A DNA stretch of 64,000 bases, taken from assembly GCA_040437565.1 (NCBI GenBank), contig JBDOQK010000007.1, positions 620,001 through 684,000 on the forward strand, given 5' to 3'. Below are positions 49,105 to 58,062 of this stretch, in pieces. This DNA comes from Albugo candida (Eukaryota > Oomycota > Peronosporomycetes > Albuginales). The translations under genes and the position numbers were made by a program. Each line of letters opens with the position of its first letter. The first letter of the stretch is position 1. The notes beneath the pieces are model-generated. The model was not told the origin of the DNA and did no database searches. It saw only the letters and a program-made list of their open reading frames with translations.

Positions 49105-49738
49105 CTTTGAATTGTCTATTACGTTTACTATAACAGAATGCTACAATGTGCCACTAAATGTGGATATCAGCTGGCATGATGGGTGGCTTTAGCATTTCTT
49201 CAACCAAAAAATCTAGCGGGAAATCGACCAGATGACCTTGTATATCGCTAAGCATACCACGAGCTCGCATTTCTACACCTTTCGGAATCACAGCAGCCGT
49301 CTGTACATGTCCGATCTGACAATCTCCATCTGCTGCATCAGCGTTCGAGCTTTTAGGACCACTGCAATTACCAGGTGTATGCAAGCTCATCCAACTACTT
49401 CTCTCCGAATCATCCAAGTAATCTTCTCCTGGTTCTTCTTCATCCTGATCAAAATATTCTGCTGCGAATCGAGAATGTCGTCCAAAATCAACTGGATGAT
49501 CCAAGAAGCGCTTGATGGAAGCTCCCAATTGACGACTCAAAGAGTCCAAGCTTTGTCGGCCTTTTTGATTCGTGCTCCCGTTGAAAAGCCTTCTAGCCAT
49601 CCCGTCTTCATCTCCCAATCTCATTCCGGCGGTCTCTACACTTGTCCCTGCTCGTCGCGATGCACGTGAAGGTAGAGGTACACTCAACCTCTCATTGCTT
49701 TGATACATCATATCTGCAGATCTTCTTGCACTCAGTGC
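48347..49738. repeat. Copy A of a 1.39-kb direct repeat around gap 2 (assembly artefact)
   Basis: Matches 49904-51295 with a constant offset of 1557 bp; no difference noticed in the stretches compared. Contains most of the MSS51-like gene and the 3' end of the PLD gene. It stops at the N run. Confidence 0.9.
49154..49738 (-). CDS. Truncated copy of the PLD 3' end (left contig)
   Basis: Encodes the last ~195 residues of the phospholipase D (ends PPIMPADIHI), the same as 50711-51295. It is cut by gap 2 at 49739. It is the overlap of a contig end and should not be counted as a second gene. Confidence 0.85.
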   Translation of the reverse strand, partial: ALSARRSADMMYQSNERLSVPLPSRASRRAGTSVETAGMRLGDEDGMARRLFNGSTNQKGRQSLDSLSRQLGASIKRFLDHPVDFGRHSRFAAEYFDQDEEEPGEDYLDDSERSSWMSLHTPGNCSGPKSSNADAADGDCQIGHVQTAAVIPKGVEMRARGMLSDIQGHLVDFPLDFLVEEMLKPPIMPADIHI

Positions 49739-49838
49739 TNNNNNNNNNNNNNNNNNNNNNNNNNNNNNNNNNNNNNNNNNNNNNNNNNNNNNNNNNNNNN
49801 NNNNNNNNNNNNNNNNNNNNNNNNNNNNNNNNNNNNNN
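49739..49838. other. Assembly gap 2 (100 N)
   Basis: One hundred N between duplicated ends; the real sequence at this point is probably continuous across the 1.39-kb overlap. Confidence 0.95.
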
Positions 49839-49961
49839 NGAGGACTCAAACAGCCTCTCTGTTCTAGATCCGTACGATTGTAGGCGCTTTACGCACATTA
49901 TGAGCGTAAAGCGCCTACAATCGTACGGATCTAGAACAGAGAGGCTGTTTGAGTCCTCGCT
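49839..49961. repeat. Inverted-repeat snapback at contig start
   Basis: The first ~65 bases after the gap are the reverse complement of the sequence that follows (GAGGACTCAAACAGCCTCTC ... then GAGAGGCTGTTTGAGTCCTC), arms of ~55 nt with a ~10-nt spacer. In copy A (48347 onward) the sequence continues normally without this palindrome, so the fold-back is a chimeric read or library artefact at the contig tip. Confidence 0.85.
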
Positions 49962-50661
49962 GCATATCCACTTTGCTGGAGCTGACTATAGCGAAGGGAA
50001 GAGTCCAAATGAAACATTAGAGATTTTCAAACCTTTCGTGCACGCTATTGCACAGGAAAATCCAACCTTGCAATCTTGTACATTGAGTTTTGTCGGTCCA
50101 AATATCTCACGTCAGCTGCATCAACAATTGAGGACATTCCGAGTGGAAAAGCAGAAGAAATGCAGTTTGGAGGAGGAAGCTGAGAAAACCACAGTATCAA
50201 ATAATGTCGATGAGGCTGACATGTCCTTACGCGAAATATCTGTTCATTTGTATTACTTTGTTGGGTCTTATGAGAATTTCATAAAAGAGGTAACAGTTGT
50301 GGGGGAAGAGAGTTTGAGCGCTTTGGAAATGAGACCGCAATTGATCGTAAGTTTCAATGCAGGAATATGGGGTTATGACGACTGGATACCCGCAATCAAA
50401 ACAATTCTTGAGAATGGTCAGTGTCCGTGGCTTATCACATCGTACAATAAGAATGAAGCCGAAGACGATGAAGACGTACTCAATACAACCTTTCCCAATC
50501 TTTATTGGTATTGGAAGCCACAGAAGAATCCAATGGGTGCAAAAGTACCCAGGCAGACTCGAAATGACGTAGGAAGCACGCTTTGGGAGAATGATTGCTG
50601 GATGTGTGTTGGTGCAAGCACAGAAGCAGCTAAAAGCGGACTCATCACTTGCAAAAAATAA
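49897..50661 (+). CDS. MSS51 C-terminal-like protein, copy after gap 2 (5' end replaced by snapback)
   Basis: Same protein as the copy ending at 49104 from the VKRLQSYGSRTERL segment onward. Its 5' end is lost to the fold-back artefact, so the upstream copy should be used for the N-terminus. TAA at 50659-50661; 49 bp to the PLD stop on the opposite strand. Confidence 0.8.
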   Translation: MMSVKRLQSYGSRTERLFESSLHIHFAGADYSEGKSPNETLEIFKPFVHAIAQENPTLQSCTLSFVGPNISRQLHQQLRTFRVEKQKKCSLEEEAEKTTVSNNVDEADMSLREISVHLYYFVGSYENFIKEVTVVGEESLSALEMRPQLIVSFNAGIWGYDDWIPAIKTILENGQCPWLITSYNKNEAEDDEDVLNTTFPNLYWYWKPQKNPMGAKVPRQTRNDVGSTLWENDCWMCVGASTEAAKSGLITCKK

Positions 50662-51295
50662 CTTTGAATTGTCTATTACGTTTACTATAACAGAATGCTA
50701 CAATGTGCCACTAAATGTGGATATCAGCTGGCATGATGGGTGGCTTTAGCATTTCTTCAACCAAAAAATCTAGCGGGAAATCGACCAGATGACCTTGTAT
50801 ATCGCTAAGCATACCACGAGCTCGCATTTCTACACCTTTCGGAATCACAGCAGCCGTCTGTACATGTCCGATCTGACAATCTCCATCTGCTGCATCAGCG
50901 TTCGAGCTTTTAGGACCACTGCAATTACCAGGTGTATGCAAGCTCATCCAACTACTTCTCTCCGAATCATCCAAGTAATCTTCTCCTGGTTCTTCTTCAT
51001 CCTGATCAAAATATTCTGCTGCGAATCGAGAATGTCGTCCAAAATCAACTGGATGATCCAAGAAGCGCTTGATGGAAGCTCCCAATTGACGACTCAAAGA
51101 GTCCAAGCTTTGTCGGCCTTTTTGATTCGTGCTCCCGTTGAAAAGCCTTCTAGCCATCCCGTCTTCATCTCCCAATCTCATTCCGGCGGTCTCTACACTT
51201 GTCCCTGCTCGTCGCGATGCACGTGAAGGTAGAGGTACACTCAACCTCTCATTGCTTTGATACATCATATCTGCAGATCTTCTTGCACTCAGTGC
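49904..51295. repeat. Copy B of the 1.39-kb direct repeat around gap 2
   Basis: Partner of 48347-49738. This copy continues into the full PLD gene. Confidence 0.9.
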
Positions 51296-54289
51296 TTTCC
51301 CAACACGTTCACTTGAGAACCCACTGTTACCAGTTGAATGTGGAATAGAACCTTTTGGGGTTTTTGGAGTGCCTTCCGAGTGAAGAGGAATACCATGTGA
51401 TCCGATGGGTAAATTCAAAGAGCCTGCGAAAGAGTGCGCCCGATGAAGAAACGAGTTGTGATGACGTTTCAACATGGCACGGAATCCATGCAATTCCTCA
51501 TCGTCGACTCCATCCAACAAAATCATTGACAATGCTTGTGTCGCTGCTGTTCCTTTTTTCACCCAACGCCGACGACGCACCTGTGCGATTATTCGATCTG
51601 TCATAAAATGCTGCAATTTTTCTCGCTTTGTAATCTCATCCGAGCCCGTCCGAAACTGTTGAAAAACTTCAAAGTTACGTGCATAACACCATCCATCGTT
51701 GTCCATTGAATACAGCTTTTTACGACCGTTATCCTTTCGAGTGTCTACCTCGAAATCATCGAGATCAAAGCGATCGAGAGGTATTGGCACACCATTCACG
51801 TCAGTCCACGGCGCATAATCGCCATCCTTCAAATGGCTCCAATCCCATACCTGTCGACCACGTCCTTTGATCATATTGAGGCGCTGATTTTCGTATATTT
51901 GCGTGATTTCGATATTTTGAAAGCTCGCAAATGCTCGCATTTGGTTAGAGGGTGCGCAGTTGAAAACGCGCTCAAATGTTTCGGTATTTTGGCTTGATAT
52001 ATTCTTGATCCGTTGCCACGAATGCTCTGCTAATAGATCTTCTATTGAATGATCATCTTTTGATAGACCAAGATGCTCTCGGAAAAGTTGCATTCTCAAT
52101 GAACTTGCGGCAACACCTCGTCGACACGTTTTCCCATTCATAAGTCCATCCGTGAATTCCATATCTTCAATGACAACAGCTATTTCGGAGTCGCGATATC
52201 CCAACATGCTGCGGTCATTGATATTGGCGCTTCCAATGATCACATAGCAATCATCTGCGATGAGGAGTTTACTGTGAATGTATATCTGCTCCGTTGAAAC
52301 ACATCCGTTGGGCATGATCCCATAATTCCGCAAACCAAAAAACGCGACATAATCTTCAGGTTCGTTGGTGAATTGCCGTAACTCTGAAAACAGACTGTGC
52401 CTACCACGACATATTGTTGCAAATTGCCAATGCATGACAGCGTGTAAATTGGTTAGCTCCTCACTTCTAATGTTACCTTCAAAGGCGGGCAATAACGGCA
52501 TCAAGACGTATACTCGAAAAACTTGATTCTCTTCCACTGCCCGGCGAATACGATCCACAAGAGCTTGTAATATACGATTACTGACTACGTGATTGGAATT
52601 CATTCCGGAGATGAAAAACTGGTTTTCGATGTAGATGTAGTGTTTCGATCGAGCAATGATTTCCAAATACGCTTCGTGTATGCTGCTTTCCGTGTTGACT
52701 CCGGCCGACCAAAGAGAGGCAGACCGGACAACTTGAACATGAACTTTTTGGGAATGTGGATGTGGCTTTGTGCCAACAAAACTTACATCTTGTGGAGGCA
52801 TTGGTCGTTTACTACGCTCTCGAGCTGCCAGCTCTGGAAAGAATTTCTGTGAGAGAGCCCCATTGCCAGTGTTGTAGTGATCCGAGTTTGCGCGATGCTG
52901 TGAATTGCTATCATTAAAAACTGTGTCGCCATTACCGTTAGTCTCCCATCGACTATGAAATGACGAAAATACGGTGGTGGTGGTCGGTGTCATGAGATGT
53001 GAGCCATTCACGTCTCCGGGGTGTTGACCTTCATTGCTTTCACCATCTATGAGAGGCGGAAAGACTCCATCCAAATTGTAGCACAATTTCCATCCATCAA
53101 AATCCATCGGCAGAATACATTTCGGAAGGTATCTGAATCGTCTCGATCGGAGACAAATACACCAGCCTGTTCTTAGTTGATAATCGTTCTTGGAGCACAC
53201 GAAATTCCATCGCTGAATAAAGTGATACGCGACATCCTGCGCTGCTGGACCAGCTATACTGCAATGTACATCGTGCCATGGCATTCGAGGTACAGATGCC
53301 CGATCTACCAAATCCTCAAAAGGTTTATTGACACGTACAAAGTCCTTAATGATTGGATTTGAGTAGTCTTTGCCCAGCCATATATGGGCATCTGGCTTTT
53401 TCGGATCGCCATCGCTTAGCGGATGCCCGCTGTGATCATACCTTCCGAAACACAAGTCTAATCCTCCCACAAAAGCCAGCGACTGATCGATACATACAAT
53501 TTTCTCATGATGAGACCAAAATCCAAGGCTTTGAATCTGAAAAATTGGATCCCGAAGAACGTGGATATTAGAATGAACATTCAAACTTCGCTTTGTATAC
53601 TGGCTATTCAATGTCAATGCCAATTTCACCTCGCGATATATCAAGATATAAATTCTGACTCCTTCTTCGGCTTTTTGGAGCAACAAATTACGTAATTGTG
53701 TGTCACTTTCCACTCTTTTTTCTTTTGACATTTCTTTGACACCTTCCAATTTGCGTCCTGGACGTATAAGGAAGAGATCGGGACATATCCACCATCCAGC
53801 AATAAGGATTTCATGCTTTGCATTTCGAATAGCGTGGTACATGGCCTCGAATGTATCTTCACCATCGACATGCCAGCTTACAGAACAGGCAGCATTCTCG
53901 CGTTCATGTGGTTCGAAAGCAATATGTGGATTTTTAGTACCTGTAGGTTCAAGTCGCCGAGGATGAATATCCATTCGTTTGAGCCCGGAAACGTGTTTCT
54001 TGCTTTGTTTCGGATTCAGACTAGAGTCTAGCTGTTTGCTGGACTTGGGCTTTACAAAGCTTGCAGTGCTATCGACCTTGGAACTGATCCTTTCAGGAGC
54101 AAACGAATTATACCGATGTGCCGTTGTGTTACTTCGAAATGTCTGTAGATGTTGTATGCATCGAAACCAATGATCACGGCGAATGTGTGCATGCCAAATA
54201 CCAAAAAAGCTGAGAAGATAGTTGAAAAGAAGACCAAGGGCAGCTGCCATGAATCCACCAAACAGTAGAATCAATACAAAACGAGCAAA
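50711..54289 (-). CDS. PXTM-type phospholipase D, catalytic and C-terminal part
   Basis: Continues the PLD reading frame entering from gap 3; ~1190 residues to the stop at 50711. Contains both PLD catalytic motifs: HKD1 HHEKIVCIDQSLAFVGG and HKD2 IHSKLLIADDCYVIIGSAN, with all H, K and D residues intact, and the PLD core segments IAGWWICPDLFLIRPG, YIYIENQFFISG and WEFHV-type positions. The C-terminal ~300 residues are Ser/Arg-rich. PLD hydrolyses phosphatidylcholine to phosphatidic acid and choline. Joining this part with 54390-57636 across the duplicated segment gives a single intronless frame of 1828 codons. Confidence 0.92.
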   Translation of the reverse strand, partial: FARFVLILLFGGFMAAALGLLFNYLLSFFGIWHAHIRRDHWFRCIQHLQTFRSNTTAHRYNSFAPERISSKVDSTASFVKPKSSKQLDSSLNPKQSKKHVSGLKRMDIHPRRLEPTGTKNPHIAFEPHERENAACSVSWHVDGEDTFEAMYHAIRNAKHEILIAGWWICPDLFLIRPGRKLEGVKEMSKEKRVESDTQLRNLLLQKAEEGVRIYILIYREVKLALTLNSQYTKRSLNVHSNIHVLRDPIFQIQSLGFWSHHEKIVCIDQSLAFVGGLDLCFGRYDHSGHPLSDGDPKKPDAHIWLGKDYSNPIIKDFVRVNKPFEDLVDRASVPRMPWHDVHCSIAGPAAQDVAYHFIQRWNFVCSKNDYQLRTGWCICLRSRRFRYLPKCILPMDFDGWKLCYNLDGVFPPLIDGESNEGQHPGDVNGSHLMTPTTTTVFSSFHSRWETNGNGDTVFNDSNSQHRANSDHYNTGNGALSQKFFPELAARERSKRPMPPQDVSFVGTKPHPHSQKVHVQVVRSASLWSAGVNTESSIHEAYLEIIARSKHYIYIENQFFISGMNSNHVVSNRILQALVDRIRRAVEENQVFRVYVLMPLLPAFEGNIRSEELTNLHAVMHWQFATICRGRHSLFSELRQFTNEPEDYVAFFGLRNYGIMPNGCVSTEQIYIHSKLLIADDCYVIIGSANINDRSMLGYRDSEIAVVIEDMEFTDGLMNGKTCRRGVAASSLRMQLFREHLGLSKDDHSIEDLLAEHSWQRIKNISSQNTETFERVFNCAPSNQMRAFASFQNIEITQIYENQRLNMIKGRGRQVWDWSHLKDGDYAPWTDVNGVPIPLDRFDLDDFEVDTRKDNGRKKLYSMDNDGWCYARNFEVFQQFRTGSDEITKREKLQHFMTDRIIAQVRRRRWVKKGTAATQALSMILLDGVDDEELHGFRAMLKRHHNSFLHRAHSFAGSLNLPIGSHGIPLHSEGTPKTPKGSIPHSTGNSGFSSERVGKALSARRSADMMYQSNERLSVPLPSRASRRAGTSVETAGMRLGDEDGMARRLFNGSTNQKGRQSLDSLSRQLGASIKRFLDHPVDFGRHSRFAAEYFDQDEEEPGEDYLDDSERSSWMSLHTPGNCSGPKSSNADAADGDCQIGHVQTAAVIPKGVEMRARGMLSDIQGHLVDFPLDFLVEEMLKPPIMPADIHI
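52951..54289. repeat. Copy A of a 1.34-kb direct repeat around gap 3 (assembly artefact)
   Basis: Matches 54390-55728 with an offset of 1439 bp; the compared stretches are identical. Lies wholly within the PLD gene and ends at the N run. Confidence 0.9.
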
Positions 54290-54389
54290 NNNNNNNNNNN
54301 NNNNNNNNNNNNNNNNNNNNNNNNNNNNNNNNNNNNNNNNNNNNNNNNNNNNNNNNNNNNNNNNNNNNNNNNNNNNNNNNNNNNNNNNN
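54290..54389. other. Assembly gap 3 (100 N)
   Basis: One hundred N inside the PLD gene, between two overlapping contig ends. Confidence 0.95.
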
Positions 54390-55728
54390 GACTATGAAAT
54401 GACGAAAATACGGTGGTGGTGGTCGGTGTCATGAGATGTGAGCCATTCACGTCTCCGGGGTGTTGACCTTCATTGCTTTCACCATCTATGAGAGGCGGAA
54501 AGACTCCATCCAAATTGTAGCACAATTTCCATCCATCAAAATCCATCGGCAGAATACATTTCGGAAGGTATCTGAATCGTCTCGATCGGAGACAAATACA
54601 CCAGCCTGTTCTTAGTTGATAATCGTTCTTGGAGCACACGAAATTCCATCGCTGAATAAAGTGATACGCGACATCCTGCGCTGCTGGACCAGCTATACTG
54701 CAATGTACATCGTGCCATGGCATTCGAGGTACAGATGCCCGATCTACCAAATCCTCAAAAGGTTTATTGACACGTACAAAGTCCTTAATGATTGGATTTG
54801 AGTAGTCTTTGCCCAGCCATATATGGGCATCTGGCTTTTTCGGATCGCCATCGCTTAGCGGATGCCCGCTGTGATCATACCTTCCGAAACACAAGTCTAA
54901 TCCTCCCACAAAAGCCAGCGACTGATCGATACATACAATTTTCTCATGATGAGACCAAAATCCAAGGCTTTGAATCTGAAAAATTGGATCCCGAAGAACG
55001 TGGATATTAGAATGAACATTCAAACTTCGCTTTGTATACTGGCTATTCAATGTCAATGCCAATTTCACCTCGCGATATATCAAGATATAAATTCTGACTC
55101 CTTCTTCGGCTTTTTGGAGCAACAAATTACGTAATTGTGTGTCACTTTCCACTCTTTTTTCTTTTGACATTTCTTTGACACCTTCCAATTTGCGTCCTGG
55201 ACGTATAAGGAAGAGATCGGGACATATCCACCATCCAGCAATAAGGATTTCATGCTTTGCATTTCGAATAGCGTGGTACATGGCCTCGAATGTATCTTCA
55301 CCATCGACATGCCAGCTTACAGAACAGGCAGCATTCTCGCGTTCATGTGGTTCGAAAGCAATATGTGGATTTTTAGTACCTGTAGGTTCAAGTCGCCGAG
55401 GATGAATATCCATTCGTTTGAGCCCGGAAACGTGTTTCTTGCTTTGTTTCGGATTCAGACTAGAGTCTAGCTGTTTGCTGGACTTGGGCTTTACAAAGCT
55501 TGCAGTGCTATCGACCTTGGAACTGATCCTTTCAGGAGCAAACGAATTATACCGATGTGCCGTTGTGTTACTTCGAAATGTCTGTAGATGTTGTATGCAT
55601 CGAAACCAATGATCACGGCGAATGTGTGCATGCCAAATACCAAAAAAGCTGAGAAGATAGTTGAAAAGAAGACCAAGGGCAGCTGCCATGAATCCACCAA
55701 ACAGTAGAATCAATACAAAACGAGCAAA
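54390..55728. repeat. Copy B of the 1.34-kb direct repeat around gap 3
   Basis: Partner of 52951-54289; this copy is continuous with the PLD N-terminus. Confidence 0.9.
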
Positions 55729-57636
55729 TACAGTCCATGTATACACTCCTATCCTGACTGAGATATAACAAAATTGTGGAGACGTGATGATTGTGCTAAG
55801 TGAACTTGCATGAATCCCCTGTAACGAAACTGGACCAAGGCCATTGACTGGAAATGACTCACCACTTGAATAATATTGATCGTTATCTGGATCGTTCTTC
55901 TTCAATATTCCTACGATAGTGTGCTTTGTCACCATATGAGCCAGTATTGTTCCTTTGATAAGATCGTTGTTTGTGCCTAACCAAAGTGATTGAGCGATAG
56001 TATAAAAGTTTGATGTATTGGAATTCTTTTCCAGTTGAATGATAGTTACGTGTTGATCATCGACATTGACATTAATGTCTTTCGGTGCCGTGAAATAGTA
56101 CCCGCAGTAGTTGGCTTGTACCACAGATTGATCTGGTCGTACTGCTTGTGCTCTCAGTAAAGGATCCTGTACAGGAGGAAGTGCACGGTAATTGAACGAC
56201 CACGGCATAGTCAGAATCACAAGATACGAGACCAAGCAAAGAGCCATAAATGAGGTAATCCGTCCATAATAATGTCCTGTATCTAATTCAAGAAAGCCAG
56301 CATCACTGCCAACAAGCAGTCCGTTCGGCATCCAAGACACTCCCTGTCGAAAATTCCCTTTCGTGGCAGAGAATTTTTGATCAAATAGAAATACTTCGCT
56401 CGGTTCTCGGTCTTTTCGATGACGATAAGCCGCGATGCAGGAAGGTTTTAATACCACCCAACGTCGTATCACACCAAGACGGTGTTTGAAGAACATGTAT
56501 ACAAAAGCTATGATGTAAGCAAGAATCGATAAAGTAACGATACCCACAAAAAAACGCTTTCGATTGAATAGTATCTCATCACCAATACGTTCATCTCGAA
56601 GTCGTTTGATCCCAAGAAACTGAGGTAAATTGGCAATCACCACAAAAACGACGGGCAAAATGAACATAACTACAGTTGAAGCGAATGCAATGCGCATCCA
56701 TGTACGATATAAATGGCGATACAATGTCTCAATCGTTGAATTAAAGCATCGATACAGCGGTAGCTGAAAGGCTCCGTTGATTCTCAAATGAGCATAACCT
56801 TCCTTTAGAGATGGTCCATATCGTGTTCTATTTCGAAGTGGTGAAATCTCTAGAAATGATAATAATACCTCCGAATGCTCTAAATTGGCTTCACTAATCA
56901 ACGTTCGAATGTAATGTTGGACCAAAGGAGCATCTTCCACACGATTCTTGGCAAGTTTTTCCCTCCACATAGTCCACGGAAGTCGTTTCACAAAACGAAT
57001 CCAATCTGAAATTGTAAGCCTACCATTCCTTTTGTGCAAAAGCACTTTATTCCAAAGAAGGTAGCATACAAGTTTCATATGCAGCTGGACGAGCTGTTTT
57101 TGCCTAAAGCGTATCTCCCATTCGGTTCGACGGTCCCAGCTTACTCGACCGACAAATAAACAAATCGGAATCAGATTCGCTCGGACAACACTGGCTCCTG
57201 TTGTTCGAAACTCGATTTTATCCATTTCAAAATCAGAAACGTGATAACGATTTCTGCTAGTAATCTCGTCTTCTTCGTATAAAGTTTGTTCTGAAAACGT
57301 TGAGCCCGAGACACTTCTTTGGTCTCTTGTGCCATCCAGCGCAATTATTTCCGAGTGATCGTCAGCATCTTCAGATGGCGCGGATGATAGAGGTGATATC
57401 TGAGAGTAAGAGGAGTCCATCGCATGCAATATCGCAAAATCGCTGTCTTCGTTTTCTACATCTTCTTTAACACCATCTTTTGATAACTCATCTTGATCAT
57501 TCGTTTTCTGTAATATATACGCACTTCGTATTGGTGTATTGCTCGCAAATGAAAAGTCCTCGAGAGGTTCATTCGTATGACTGGAAGTATCAGTGCACAC
57601 GTTATCATCTCTATCTTCAACATGAGATTCGCTCAT
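54390..57636 (-). CDS. PXTM-type phospholipase D, N-terminal part
   Basis: ATG at 57636 (MSESHVEDRD). After ~140 acidic, Ser-rich residues comes a PX-like region (FRTTGASVVRANLIPICLFV ... RFRQKQLVQLHMKLVCYLL), then two adjacent membrane segments (AFASTVVMFILPVVFVVIAN and FFVGIVTLSILAYIIAFVYM), a PH-like stretch beginning RRWVVLKPSCIAAYRHRK, a third segment (SFMALCLVSYLVILTMPW), a ~180-residue probably lumenal or extracellular loop, and a fourth (FARFVLILLFGGFMAAALGL). This plan, PX plus several TM helices before the HKD domains, is the PXTM-PLD class described in Phytophthora. The end of this fragment repeats the start of the previous entry. Confidence 0.9.
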
Positions 57637-58062
57637 ATCACTTATTGATTGCTAGTGTAGTCGCACTAGCATTCGTTACCGGCCGGACCCTCGAATACGA
57701 AATTTACAGAGTCGAAATCAGCACTACTAAAAGCGTATTATTTGTCAGATAAATCGAATGATATTTTGTGTTAGCAAGTGAATACTCTGCCCTGCGTGTA
57801 ACCTCGTGAGTTGGAAGCCCTTTCGCTGTGNNNNNNNNNNNNNNNNNNNNNNNNNNNNNNNNNNNNNNNNNNNNNNNNNNNNNNNNNNNNNNNNNNNNNN
57901 NNNNNNNNNNNNNNNNNNNNNNNNNNNNNNAATCAGCTCCACTAGCTTACTCTCCATGTTTAGTGAATATGGCTTCACACCCTATTTCATGTATCGTACA
58001 TAGACATTTACTGTGAAAATAAGAAATATATTATGTTTCAGTGATCTCATGATCTTGAAAAA
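57637..58062. other. PLD promoter region with assembly gap 4 (100 N at 57831-57930)
   Basis: Sequence between the PLD start and the 3' end of the next minus-strand gene. No repeat of the gap edges was seen here, so this may be a true sequence gap. No gene in the visible parts. Confidence 0.6.
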
